Below, one piece after another: positions 24,402 through 32,029 of a stretch of DNA of 37,772 nt. Under the pieces are notes generated by a model. That model worked only from the letters and a program-made list of their open reading frames with translations. It was not told the DNA's origin and did no database searches. Location of the stretch: positions 1-37,772 of the forward strand of contig CAZLCI010000016.1 of NCBI GenBank assembly GCA_964558115.1. Reading direction: 5' to 3'. Every line of letters begins with the position of its first letter. Position 1 is the first letter of the stretch. Position numbers and translations under genes: made by a program. This DNA comes from UBA3496 sp964558115. Lineage in GTDB: Bacteria > UBA8248.

Positions 24402-24470
24402 TGTGTAAGTTATAAAGGTTAAGTATACAGTTAGTGTTAAGTTTTGTTTCGTCCTCTTTTTGAGGTTTTT

Positions 24471-26000
24471 TTGAGATTTCTTTTTGTTTATCCTAATGTA
24501 CAAAAGGTTTGGGCTCCACGCCTAGGCATATCTGTTTTATCAGCGGTATTAAAAAAACACGGACATGAAACTTCTCTTTTCGATTCTACTATGATGAGAG
24601 GGGAAGAGATTAAAAAAAACTTTTCTGCTTCAGTCGAAGCATTTAGTCCTGATGCTATTGGTTTTAGTGTTTTAAGTAATGAATGGGCTCTTACAAGAGA
24701 TTTGCTCAAACTTGATTGTATCTCTGATATTCCTAAAATTGTTGGTGGTCATCATCCTACAGTTGATGCTGAAGATTGTCTTGCTCATTGTGATTATGTA
24801 GTCAAAGGCGAGGGAGAAGACGCTTTGGTAGAACTCGTGGATGCAATTGAAAAAGGTAATGATACAACTGCAATCCCTAATGTTTGGTCTAGAAATCTAC
24901 TTGGGATTGAGGTGAAAAATGACATGCGTGACTTAATAGGAGATCTTGATGAATATCCTATTCCAGACTGGGGAATTTATTCCTTAGAACACTACACAAG
25001 AAATTTTCTTATTGATGTGAAGCCAGGAACTAGCATAATTGGACAATTTGAAGGTAGTAGAGGCTGTCCTTACCATTGTACATATTGTAGTAGTCCGCAT
25101 GTAATGGGAATGTATAAAGATAAGGGTACTTGGCGAAGAGAAAAATCGCCATATCGTTTGATGGAAGAGATTAAAGATTTCGAAAAGACATATGGTCTAG
25201 ATATGATTTATTTTGTGGATGAAATATTTTTGACACAGTTGGCAAGATTAGAAGAGATGGCGGATATTTTTGCAAAAGATGTAAAAAAACCATTTTTATT
25301 TATGGAAAGACCTGAAATGGTAAAAGAGGAGAAAATAAAAGCTGCGGCCAAAGCAGGTGCTTATAGTATGTCTATAGGTGTAGAAAGTGGAGATGAAGAG
25401 TTTCGAAGAAGAGTATTAAATCGAAAAATGTCAGAAAAAGTAATAATAGACGCTTTTGCAATGGCTAGAAAACACGGAGTTAAAACACATGCATTTAATA
25501 TGGTAGGTTTGCCATTTGACGATAGAGATCGAATGATAACAACTAGAGAACTTATGAAAAGAGTTAAGCCAGATACTGCACAGTTCAGCGTTTTTTATCC
25601 TTTGGTAGGAACAAAGCTAAGAGATGTGTGTATTGAAGAAGGATTTATGGAGGCTGACAATGAAATGCCGGAGAATTATTATGCAAATTCAGTTTTAGAT
25701 ATGCCCTCTATGAGTAGAAAAGATATTCTTAAATATCAAACTATTTTAGAGATTCTTTGCGGAAGAGAAGGGCAATGGTCAGATTTTTTATGGTGGATGT
25801 ACGAAACTTTCCCCGTTACTCTTAAGCTTAGAAGACGTTTGAAATTTCTTGGAGAACCAGTTCGATATCTTAAAACATATGGGTTTTTTGGAAGTTTTGG
25901 GCGTTTAGCATTCAAATTTAAGAGGAGGTTTCGAAATAGAAAGGATCAAAAAGATGTCGAAACTTCTCAACCATATTCCTTTAGTCGTCCTGGCAAATAA
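24471..26000 (+). CDS. B12-binding-domain radical SAM protein
   Basis: A 509-residue protein with an N-terminal cobalamin-binding-type Rossmann domain (about 1-135: RFLFVYPN, LGISVLSAVLKKHGHE, GGHHPTVDAED, VVKGEGED) and a radical SAM TIM-barrel domain (about 190-400) carrying the 4Fe-4S motif C199-x3-C203-x2-C206 (GCPYHCTYC). The usual DxHxxG cobalamin His motif is not seen, so cobalamin may be bound base-off differently or not at all. Such proteins do methylation, rearrangement or ring chemistry on many substrates. The start is TTG 24471, five bases after GAGG, giving the classical MRFLFVYPN opening; an in-frame TTG at 24444 lacks a ribosome site. An SDR follows. Confidence 0.88.
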   Translation: MRFLFVYPNVQKVWAPRLGISVLSAVLKKHGHETSLFDSTMMRGEEIKKNFSASVEAFSPDAIGFSVLSNEWALTRDLLKLDCISDIPKIVGGHHPTVDAEDCLAHCDYVVKGEGEDALVELVDAIEKGNDTTAIPNVWSRNLLGIEVKNDMRDLIGDLDEYPIPDWGIYSLEHYTRNFLIDVKPGTSIIGQFEGSRGCPYHCTYCSSPHVMGMYKDKGTWRREKSPYRLMEEIKDFEKTYGLDMIYFVDEIFLTQLARLEEMADIFAKDVKKPFLFMERPEMVKEEKIKAAAKAGAYSMSIGVESGDEEFRRRVLNRKMSEKVIIDAFAMARKHGVKTHAFNMVGLPFDDRDRMITTRELMKRVKPDTAQFSVFYPLVGTKLRDVCIEEGFMEADNEMPENYYANSVLDMPSMSRKDILKYQTILEILCGREGQWSDFLWWMYETFPVTLKLRRRLKFLGEPVRYLKTYGFFGSFGRLAFKFKRRFRNRKDQKDVETSQPYSFSRPGK

Positions 26001-26054
26001 TAGTTTTCTAATATTTTGTGTGATTTAAGTATTTTTCTTTAGAAGATTTTTTTT

Positions 26055-26070
26055 CTGATAAATTTATCAG
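26055..26070. promoter_or_regulatory. 16-bp perfect palindrome upstream of an SDR gene
   Basis: CTGATAAATTTATCAG (26055-26070) is a perfect palindrome lying 26 bases before the SDR start. The same CTGATAAA half-element also forms the inverted pair at 2292-2322. It could be an operator in the 95-base gap between the radical SAM and SDR genes. Confidence 0.45.
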
Positions 26071-26095
26071 CGTATCTTTTTCTGGGGGAAAGAAA

Positions 26096-26890
26096 ATTTT
26101 AAAGGGAAAGAATATTGTTGTTACAGGTGGGGGAAGTGGAATAGGAAGAGCCACTTGTTTATTAGCTTCTCGAGAAGGAGCGTATGTAGCAATTGCAGAT
26201 ATAAATATCGAATCTGCAAAAGAGACCGAAGCTTTGATAGAAAAAGAAGGAGGTAAAGCTTTTGCTATATACGTTGACACATCACTCAAACAAGATGTTT
26301 TGAGAATGACTGAAGAATTAATGAAAAATTTTTCTAAGATTCATGGGCTCGTTTGCTGTGCAATAAAACTCGTTCCAGGAAAGTTAGAAGAGTTGCCAGA
26401 GGAAGACTGGGATATGGTTATGAATATTGGATTGAAGGGGTATTTCCTTTGTGCACAGTCCATAGGAAGAAAAATGCTTTCTGAAGGGAAAGGCTCGATA
26501 GTTTTTGTCTCTTCTATAGGAGGAATGCAAACATATCCTTTTGCAGGAGCATATAGTGTTTGTAAGGCTGGAACAATAATGCTTGGAAAACTTTTTGGTG
26601 TAGAATGGGCCGATCGAGGAATAAGGGCAAATACTGTTTCTCCAGGTCAAGTTATAACTCCTATGACCCAATCTATGTTTGATGATCCTGAGATTGCTGC
26701 TGGAAGAGCTTCAGTCGTTCCTATGGGGAGAGTTGCTAAAGCTGAAGAAATTGCGGATGGATGTATTTTCCTTTTATCTGATCGTTCAGAATTTATCACA
26801 GGCATCAATTTGCCGATTGACGGTGGACAGGTAGAAAGTAAAATGATGCATACTCCTGGGAGGAAATGGGGTGGTAAAGAGTTGAAATGA
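26096..26890 (+). CDS. SDR family oxidoreductase with apparent ATT start
   Basis: A classical SDR, 264 residues if translation starts at ATT 26096. Seen: the cofactor motif TGGGSGIG at 10-17, the NNAG position changed to VCCA, VSS with the catalytic Ser near 139-140, Y153 and K157 (YSVCK), and ITGINLPIDGG. The frame is open back to a stop at 26021 and contains no ATG, GTG or TTG before 26234; a start at 26234 would delete the whole cofactor-binding motif. GGGGGA at 26084-26089 lies 6 bases before ATT, giving LKGKNIVVTGG, the normal SDR opening. ATT initiation is known but rare, and an error in the sequence is the main alternative. Confidence 0.82.
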   Translation: MLKGKNIVVTGGGSGIGRATCLLASREGAYVAIADINIESAKETEALIEKEGGKAFAIYVDTSLKQDVLRMTEELMKNFSKIHGLVCCAIKLVPGKLEELPEEDWDMVMNIGLKGYFLCAQSIGRKMLSEGKGSIVFVSSIGGMQTYPFAGAYSVCKAGTIMLGKLFGVEWADRGIRANTVSPGQVITPMTQSMFDDPEIAAGRASVVPMGRVAKAEEIADGCIFLLSDRSEFITGINLPIDGGQVESKMMHTPGRKWGGKELK

Positions 26891-26952
26891 TTTCTTTTCA
26901 TTTATAGGATTTCGGCAAGTTTGAATGTATGTTTCTATTTCCTAGTTTTTTT

Positions 26953-26958
26953 TATAAT
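26953..26958 (+). promoter_or_regulatory. Possible -10 element upstream of the small membrane protein
   Basis: TATAAT (26953-26958) is a perfect -10 hexamer 32 bases before the next start. No -35 of consensus form stands at the right distance, so the call is weak. Confidence 0.3.
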
Positions 26959-26990
26959 AATATTCTTTGAATTTAATTGAGGAGAAGGTG

Positions 26991-27290
26991 ATGTCTTTAG
27001 TTAAGCTGATTTGTAAAAGTTTTGTTTTTGCGTTTATCTTAGGTTTTACTCATGTTTCGATTGCTCAGGCTGCAGATGCAGCAAGTGTTGGTTTTGGAAC
27101 GGGGATAATGTTGTCAGTGGTTTATGGATTAATTTCAATTATTTTGCTGATGATAGGGTATAAAATCTTCGAATGGATAACACCGTTTTCTGTTTCAGAC
27201 GCTCTGTCTAAAGACCAGAATTTAGGAGTCGGAATTTCTGTCGGAGCTATATTCATTGCAATTGCAATTATACTTGCTGCCGTTTTATAA
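26991..27290 (+). CDS. Small DUF350-like membrane protein with signal peptide
   Basis: A 99-residue protein from ATG 26991, chosen because GGAG stands 6 bases before it; an in-frame ORF also runs to 26967. A Sec signal peptide is likely (hydrophobic core SFVFAFILGFTHVSIAQA, cleavage near 27), followed by two membrane helices, about GIMLSVVYGLISIILLMIGY and GISVGAIFIAIAIILAAVL, joined by a loop EWITPFSVSDALSKDQNLGVG that matches DUF350. DUF350 proteins usually have two such units and about 130 residues; this has one. The role is unknown. It points into the convergent aldehyde oxidoreductase gene. Confidence 0.75.
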   Translation: MSLVKLICKSFVFAFILGFTHVSIAQAADAASVGFGTGIMLSVVYGLISIILLMIGYKIFEWITPFSVSDALSKDQNLGVGISVGAIFIAIAIILAAVL

Positions 27291-27291
27291 G

Positions 27292-27317
27292 AGCCTATAA
27301 AGTTTAAAGATAGGGCT
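27292..27317. terminator. Weak hairpin between convergent genes
   Basis: AGCCTAT (27292-27298) pairs with ATAGGGCT (27310-27317) with one bulged G, in the 26 bases between the stops of the DUF350-like and aldehyde oxidoreductase genes. No T run follows in either direction, so it is only a possible terminator. Confidence 0.3.
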
Positions 27318-29185
27318 TAGGCTGGTAGGCAAATACCTTGCTCTTCAGTCAATTTGTCCCAATTTTTTTCAACTCTTGTTTTTAACTCATCCATAAACTC
27401 TCGAGTTAAAAAATCAGGCATTTTCACATTTTTATTGTTTCCTTCATAAACTCTTGAAGGAACATCATATTCTTCGTCAGTATATCCTACTTTTTTCTCT
27501 AATAAGCGACCTAGAAGATAGGACCTAAGAATTGCTCCATCTATATCTTCTTTGGTTACAGATGTTCCAAAAACGTCATTGATACTAGCAACTACGTCTT
27601 CATTTGGTGCCCCTGAAAATTTACACAAGCCAATGAGATCGTCTCTTGTGTAGTAGATTCCTCCCATGACTGCATTTTCCCAATAATCTATATCAGTTTT
27701 TTGACCATCTAAAATTAGCAATAAGAAAGTTCTCATACTCATATGTCCACCAGCCAACGCCCAAGGATATCCTGGGTTAGTTTCTGGTAAATAAGCTGGA
27801 TACTCCAGTCCTTTTCCTTGCATAGCAAAAGAAAGATCTCCACATTGAAGTGCAAGACGAAGAGAACCTTGACCGAGTTCTTCACATTTTCCTGAAGCAC
27901 ATTTTCTAATCAAAGACATCATTTTTTTAGCATCACCAAACTGAATTCCTTCAAGTACTTGATTATCTGGGTTTTTCTTATTCCATTCCATCGCATAACT
28001 AATAGTTGCACCAAGGCTTATTGAGTCATATCCCATTCGGTCAACTAATTCTACCAGATTCAAAGATTCTTCTTGATCGTAGACACCACAATTAGCCGTA
28101 ATTAGGTCTAAAGGTTCATAGTCAAATTTAACTCTAAATTTTCCTTTTCCAGCTTTTCTACCCTCGCGGTCTTCTCCTTCGGGTCTGTCATATATATTCT
28201 TGTGACATGATATGCCACATTTAAAACATGACTCGTCTTTAATAACATATGGTTCTTCAAAAGCACTTCTGTACAGTGGAAGTGCATCATCATTTCCAGG
28301 CGCCCAAAAATTATTTTCTGGAAGACATCCCAAAGGATGAAGTCCTGCAATATTTCTCCAAGTTCCTCCTCCACCATCTGCTTTGTAGTAATCTCTGTAA
28401 TTTTTTGAGCCAGCTCCTCTTGAAATTACCTTGTTTGCTGCTTTTACAATTTCGGTAACTGGAGATTTGTCATCGGGAGACTGTGCAACTATAGCAAGTA
28501 AATTCTTGGAACCCATGACTCCACCGAAGCCACCTCGTCCACAGAATCTCGGTTTGCATTCACGACTTTTTAGCTGATTTTCGGAACTTAAAACAATGGA
28601 TGCCATACGATTTGATTCATAGTTTTCTCCGGAAGGAGCAATTACCGCAAAGTGAGCATCTTCATATTCATCAGCGAGTGACATTATTTTCTCGTGACTG
28701 TCTTTACCGTAAATATTTTCAGCACTTACCAATGACAAGTTAGGGGGACCGTTGGTTACGTCACTTTGTATAAGAAGTGTGACTGGCACATCACTTTTTC
28801 CAAGAAAAATAATCTCGTCTATTCCTGCACCAGCAACTTTCGTTCCAAATTTTCCAGAACCTGCAGACCACATTGCTGAAGGTGCACCTTTTCTTGTACT
28901 TTTTAAAGGGCTGTATCCACCAAAAAAAGTTCTGAGTCCAGTCATGACGTTAGTGCCTGAAAAACAACCTAGTTCCATCACTAAAGGAGCAGAAGAATCA
29001 AATGCATTTGACACATCGTAATTTGCAAGTACTTTAAAAAGTCTTCCAATGCCGCCCAGGAATTCGTCTATAGAGTCACAATTCTTTTCTTCGATTTTAA
29101 TTGTTTTGTCAGACAAATTTACTGTTGCTGTCCTATATTTGTAATCGGTAGGTTGATTGCTTCCGTTAGAATTATCTGTCCACAT
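27317..29185 (-). CDS. Tungsten-type aldehyde:ferredoxin oxidoreductase (AOR)
   Basis: A 622-residue AOR-family enzyme, which oxidises aldehydes to acids with ferredoxin as electron acceptor using a tungsto-bispterin and a 4Fe-4S cluster. Seen: the N-terminal AOR domain (about 15-235) with GRGGFGGVMGSKNLLAI as pterin-contact region; cluster ligands C320-x2-C323-x3-C327 and C521 in the DLIGLC motif; the EPLDLITANCGVYD block near 357-370. It is complete in length. The ATG at 29185 is chosen (AAGGA 11 bases before); the frame is open to a TTG at 29215. It is the last gene of a run after a flavoprotein and a mutase-like gene. The preferred aldehyde is unknown. Confidence 0.92.
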   Translation of the reverse strand: MWTDNSNGSNQPTDYKYRTATVNLSDKTIKIEEKNCDSIDEFLGGIGRLFKVLANYDVSNAFDSSAPLVMELGCFSGTNVMTGLRTFFGGYSPLKSTRKGAPSAMWSAGSGKFGTKVAGAGIDEIIFLGKSDVPVTLLIQSDVTNGPPNLSLVSAENIYGKDSHEKIMSLADEYEDAHFAVIAPSGENYESNRMASIVLSSENQLKSRECKPRFCGRGGFGGVMGSKNLLAIVAQSPDDKSPVTEIVKAANKVISRGAGSKNYRDYYKADGGGGTWRNIAGLHPLGCLPENNFWAPGNDDALPLYRSAFEEPYVIKDESCFKCGISCHKNIYDRPEGEDREGRKAGKGKFRVKFDYEPLDLITANCGVYDQEESLNLVELVDRMGYDSISLGATISYAMEWNKKNPDNQVLEGIQFGDAKKMMSLIRKCASGKCEELGQGSLRLALQCGDLSFAMQGKGLEYPAYLPETNPGYPWALAGGHMSMRTFLLLILDGQKTDIDYWENAVMGGIYYTRDDLIGLCKFSGAPNEDVVASINDVFGTSVTKEDIDGAILRSYLLGRLLEKKVGYTDEEYDVPSRVYEGNNKNVKMPDFLTREFMDELKTRVEKNWDKLTEEQGICLPA

Positions 29186-29289
29186 TATAGAATATATCCT
29201 TTCAGTGAAGTTCAAGGTAGTCGTTAAATAATTACATTTTGACCATTATTTCTTTTTTCAAGTTTCCGAGCAAGAGTAGTTCTTTAAAA

Positions 29290-30816
29290 TTAACCTTGTT
29301 TTGTTTGTTTTTCCATATAATTTTTAAGTGTAGTGACAATTTCTCCGATTGTAGCATGCAATTTGATTGCATGCATAATTTGCGGAATAATATTTTTATT
29401 CGTCTTTGCTGAATTTTCTATTTTTTTAAGTGCTTCTGCTACTTTTAAAGAGTCTCTAGTTTTTTTAATCTTTATAAGCTTTTGGATTTGTTTATTTTCT
29501 ATTTCCGTTTGATTTGAAGTAGTCGTAAATGCATGTTCTTCTTCTGATTCTTCTATCTTTTTATTTGTCCTTGAAATTGATTTTTCTCCAGATTTAATAC
29601 GTATCTGTAAAATACCTTTTTTTATACAAGGAATTATACCTCCACGTGAATCGATCATCGTTAAAATTTCTGTAATTTCGTTTGTTATTCTACTTGTTAA
29701 GTTTTCAATAAAAAAAGAACCGGAAAACAAATCTTCTGAACATAAAAGGTTTGTCTCTTCCATTAAAATTTGTTGTGTTCGTAGAGCCAAAAGCAAACTT
29801 TCTTTGTTAAAATCACAGAAGTTTTGGTCATATGGACTACAAGTAATTGTATTTGCCCCACCTAAAGCGGATGCCATAACTTGATATGAGATACGTACCA
29901 AATTATCTTCTAGTTGAGTAGAAACAGAATCGATGGCGTCACATTTTGCATTGAAATGTATAGACTTTCTGGTTTTTTCTTGTGCGCAGAAATTATTTAT
30001 AATCGTTTCATTCCAAATTCTTCTTGCAGATCTATACTTTGCAATTTCTTCGAAAAAATCTGATCTGGTATCGAAGTTGAAGCCTATTTTGTCAGAGAAA
30101 TCATCTATTTTTAACCCTCTATCAATACAATTGTTAATGTAACTAAATGCTTTAGATAGGCTGAAAGCAATTTCTTGAGAAGCAGTTATATCAGGATAAA
30201 GTTCTCGTGTTCCATGAATTTTTACAGCGTGAAAATTAGGGGTGTTTTTTGTTGTAAATTCTACTGTATCTACTAAAAGTTTCAATGAATTTTCAAGGGG
30301 TAACACGAGTTCGCCTTCTGACATAAGTCCACCGAGAATATCATTTCGAATTGACCCTTTGAGTTTTTCGATAGGGATTTTTCGTTTTTCTGCTATTGCA
30401 AGAAACATCGTATATAGAATAGGAGCAGTGAAATCGGTCTCAAACGAAATGGATAAGTTTTCAATTGGTATGTCCTTAAAAAGAATCTCCATATCATCTA
30501 TGGTGTCAATTGGAACCCCTTTTTTGCCCACTTGATAATTAGAATCTAAATCGTCGCTATCAATTCCTAATAGAGTTGGTTTGTCTACTTTTATGGATAG
30601 ACTTGTATGTCCGTGTTCAACTAGAAAAAGTAATTCTCCGTTCATTTTTTCTGGACTTCCAGCAGACGTGCTTTGATTAAAATCCCAGGATTCTATTTTG
30701 GAATTTTCCTCTAGATTTAATTTTTTTGTAATAGGAAGATCTTCTTTAGAGTAGACTTCCTTTATTTCGAACCCTGAATAAGAATAGAATTTTTTGATAC
30801 TATTTCCTTTTTTCAT
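29290..30816 (-). CDS. Methylmalonyl-CoA mutase-like protein without B12 domain (MutA-like)
   Basis: A 508-residue protein with the TIM-barrel substrate domain of the methylmalonyl-CoA mutase family. Family blocks are clear: GFEIKEVYSKEDL, GHTSLSIKVDKPTLLGIDSD, DDMEILFKDIPI, GSIRNDILGG, QEIAF, DFFEEIAKYRSARRIW, QVMASALGGANTI and, near the end, AIKLHATIGEIVTTLKNYM. Active-site blocks diverge: the SGYHI segment, whose Tyr and His are kept in active mutases, reads KIHGT (199-203, H201 and G202), and the RPWTIRQYAG block is lost. No cobalamin-binding domain follows. It resembles the non-catalytic small subunit (MutA) or a pseudoenzyme. No catalytic partner is present here. No clear ribosome site was seen. 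Confidence 0.8.
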   Translation of the reverse strand: MKKGNSIKKFYSYSGFEIKEVYSKEDLPITKKLNLEENSKIESWDFNQSTSAGSPEKMNGELLFLVEHGHTSLSIKVDKPTLLGIDSDDLDSNYQVGKKGVPIDTIDDMEILFKDIPIENLSISFETDFTAPILYTMFLAIAEKRKIPIEKLKGSIRNDILGGLMSEGELVLPLENSLKLLVDTVEFTTKNTPNFHAVKIHGTRELYPDITASQEIAFSLSKAFSYINNCIDRGLKIDDFSDKIGFNFDTRSDFFEEIAKYRSARRIWNETIINNFCAQEKTRKSIHFNAKCDAIDSVSTQLEDNLVRISYQVMASALGGANTITCSPYDQNFCDFNKESLLLALRTQQILMEETNLLCSEDLFSGSFFIENLTSRITNEITEILTMIDSRGGIIPCIKKGILQIRIKSGEKSISRTNKKIEESEEEHAFTTTSNQTEIENKQIQKLIKIKKTRDSLKVAEALKKIENSAKTNKNIIPQIMHAIKLHATIGEIVTTLKNYMEKQTKQG

Positions 30817-30945
30817 TTTAAATTATTTTGTTGCAATCCAGTATTATTCATTTCTGATGTAGGTTGCAAGTAAATGAATTTCAATATTTTATAAAATCTT
30901 ATTTCGTAGAAAGAGTAGGAGAATGAAGCAGAGAAAAAACGGGTT

Positions 30946-31902
30946 TTACCAATACTTCTCGTAATGAATATTTCCAATTCGTTTCGCGTAGTCCATTGTG
31001 AATCCACGGTCTTCCATAATTTGAATTACTCCTTTTTGTCCCTCTGGCCAAATCTTCTCTCCGTCTTTAATCTTTGGGATGCCGATCATAGAAGGATTGC
31101 CACAAAGAAACATATGAGTATCTTCTGGATGCATTTCTCTTCCAATTTTTTTTTCAAAGGTACCGGAAGAAATATAATCTTGTATGTATGTTTTGTTGTG
31201 AAGTGTATCAGATTCACGAGTAGTTAAAGTGTGGTATGAGAGGTTAGGGAATTTCTTTTCTAAATTTCTATATTTTTGCTCATAAGCAAGGTCTTTTTTG
31301 TACCTAACACAATTGATAGATGCAATCTGACCTTTGTATCCTTGTTGCAGTAAATTCCAAATCATATGATTGTGAGGTCCTTCTCCTGTTCCAGTCCCAG
31401 CGAATACTACTAGAGAGTTATCTTTTTTGGTGATTTCTTCCATGCAGCCAATAGTATAATCACCAGTAAATTTTTCTCCTAGGTGAAGACGATCACCTTC
31501 TTTAAGCATAAATAAACGTGGTGTAAGTGCAGGAGCTTCTTCGCCATCATTGCCAATAACCATAACTATATAAAACTCTAGGAAATCTATCTTTTTCGAT
31601 TCGACAAGATTTTCTGTTGAATCAGTAATTGGATGTGATACGGAATATGCTCTTCTTACAAGCCTAGAAATTTTTTTTTCCGCTAATCCGATTTCTGGGA
31701 TTGCGTCTTTATGTCTTGATTCCCAGTATCCTAGACCAAGAGTAGTATATTGGCCTGATTCAAATTTAGGGAAAGAGAAATCCGGTTTGATTCGAAAACA
31801 AGCTAAGGTGTCATGCTGAACGATTATTTCACTAACTGTTGCGTTATAATGTTTTTCCCGCAAACTGGTAACTTCAACTTCCGTTAACAAGATTTTCTCC
31901 AT
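30946..31902 (-). CDS. Ferredoxin/flavodoxin-NAD(P)H reductase-like flavoprotein
   Basis: A 318-residue protein of the FNR superfamily. Seen: an FAD-binding barrel with RRAYSVSHP near 83-91, then the NAD(P) domain with VVFAGTGTGEGPHNHMIWNLLQQGYKG, and a C-terminal HMFLCGNPSMIGIPK and a long tail ending YAKRIGNIHYEKYW, as in Fpr-type ferredoxin-NADP reductases. It moves electrons between NAD(P)H and ferredoxin in the cytosol. It opens a minus-strand run with the mutase-like and AOR genes (gaps about 130 and 100 bases), so it may recycle the ferredoxin reduced by AOR. It stands divergent from the M20 peptidase. Confidence 0.88.
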   Translation of the reverse strand: MEKILLTEVEVTSLREKHYNATVSEIIVQHDTLACFRIKPDFSFPKFESGQYTTLGLGYWESRHKDAIPEIGLAEKKISRLVRRAYSVSHPITDSTENLVESKKIDFLEFYIVMVIGNDGEEAPALTPRLFMLKEGDRLHLGEKFTGDYTIGCMEEITKKDNSLVVFAGTGTGEGPHNHMIWNLLQQGYKGQIASINCVRYKKDLAYEQKYRNLEKKFPNLSYHTLTTRESDTLHNKTYIQDYISSGTFEKKIGREMHPEDTHMFLCGNPSMIGIPKIKDGEKIWPEGQKGVIQIMEDRGFTMDYAKRIGNIHYEKYW

Positions 31903-32029
31903 GTTATATATAAATTACCAGATATTTATAACATGATGGTATTTAAGTGGATAGAGTGATTTGTTTTTTTATTTATGGAAAAATTGCAGTAGAATAATTT
32001 TATTTTTAAAAAATGTTCATGGGGAATTC

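Noticed and set aside
24674..24680. AAGTAAT inside the radical SAM gene
   Set aside because: The second half-site is missing at the fixed spacing and it lies within coding sequence.
31961..32029. N-terminal extension of the M20 peptidase frame
   Set aside because: It is a lysine- and phenylalanine-rich AT-driven extension; GGGGAA before ATG 32030 marks the real start.
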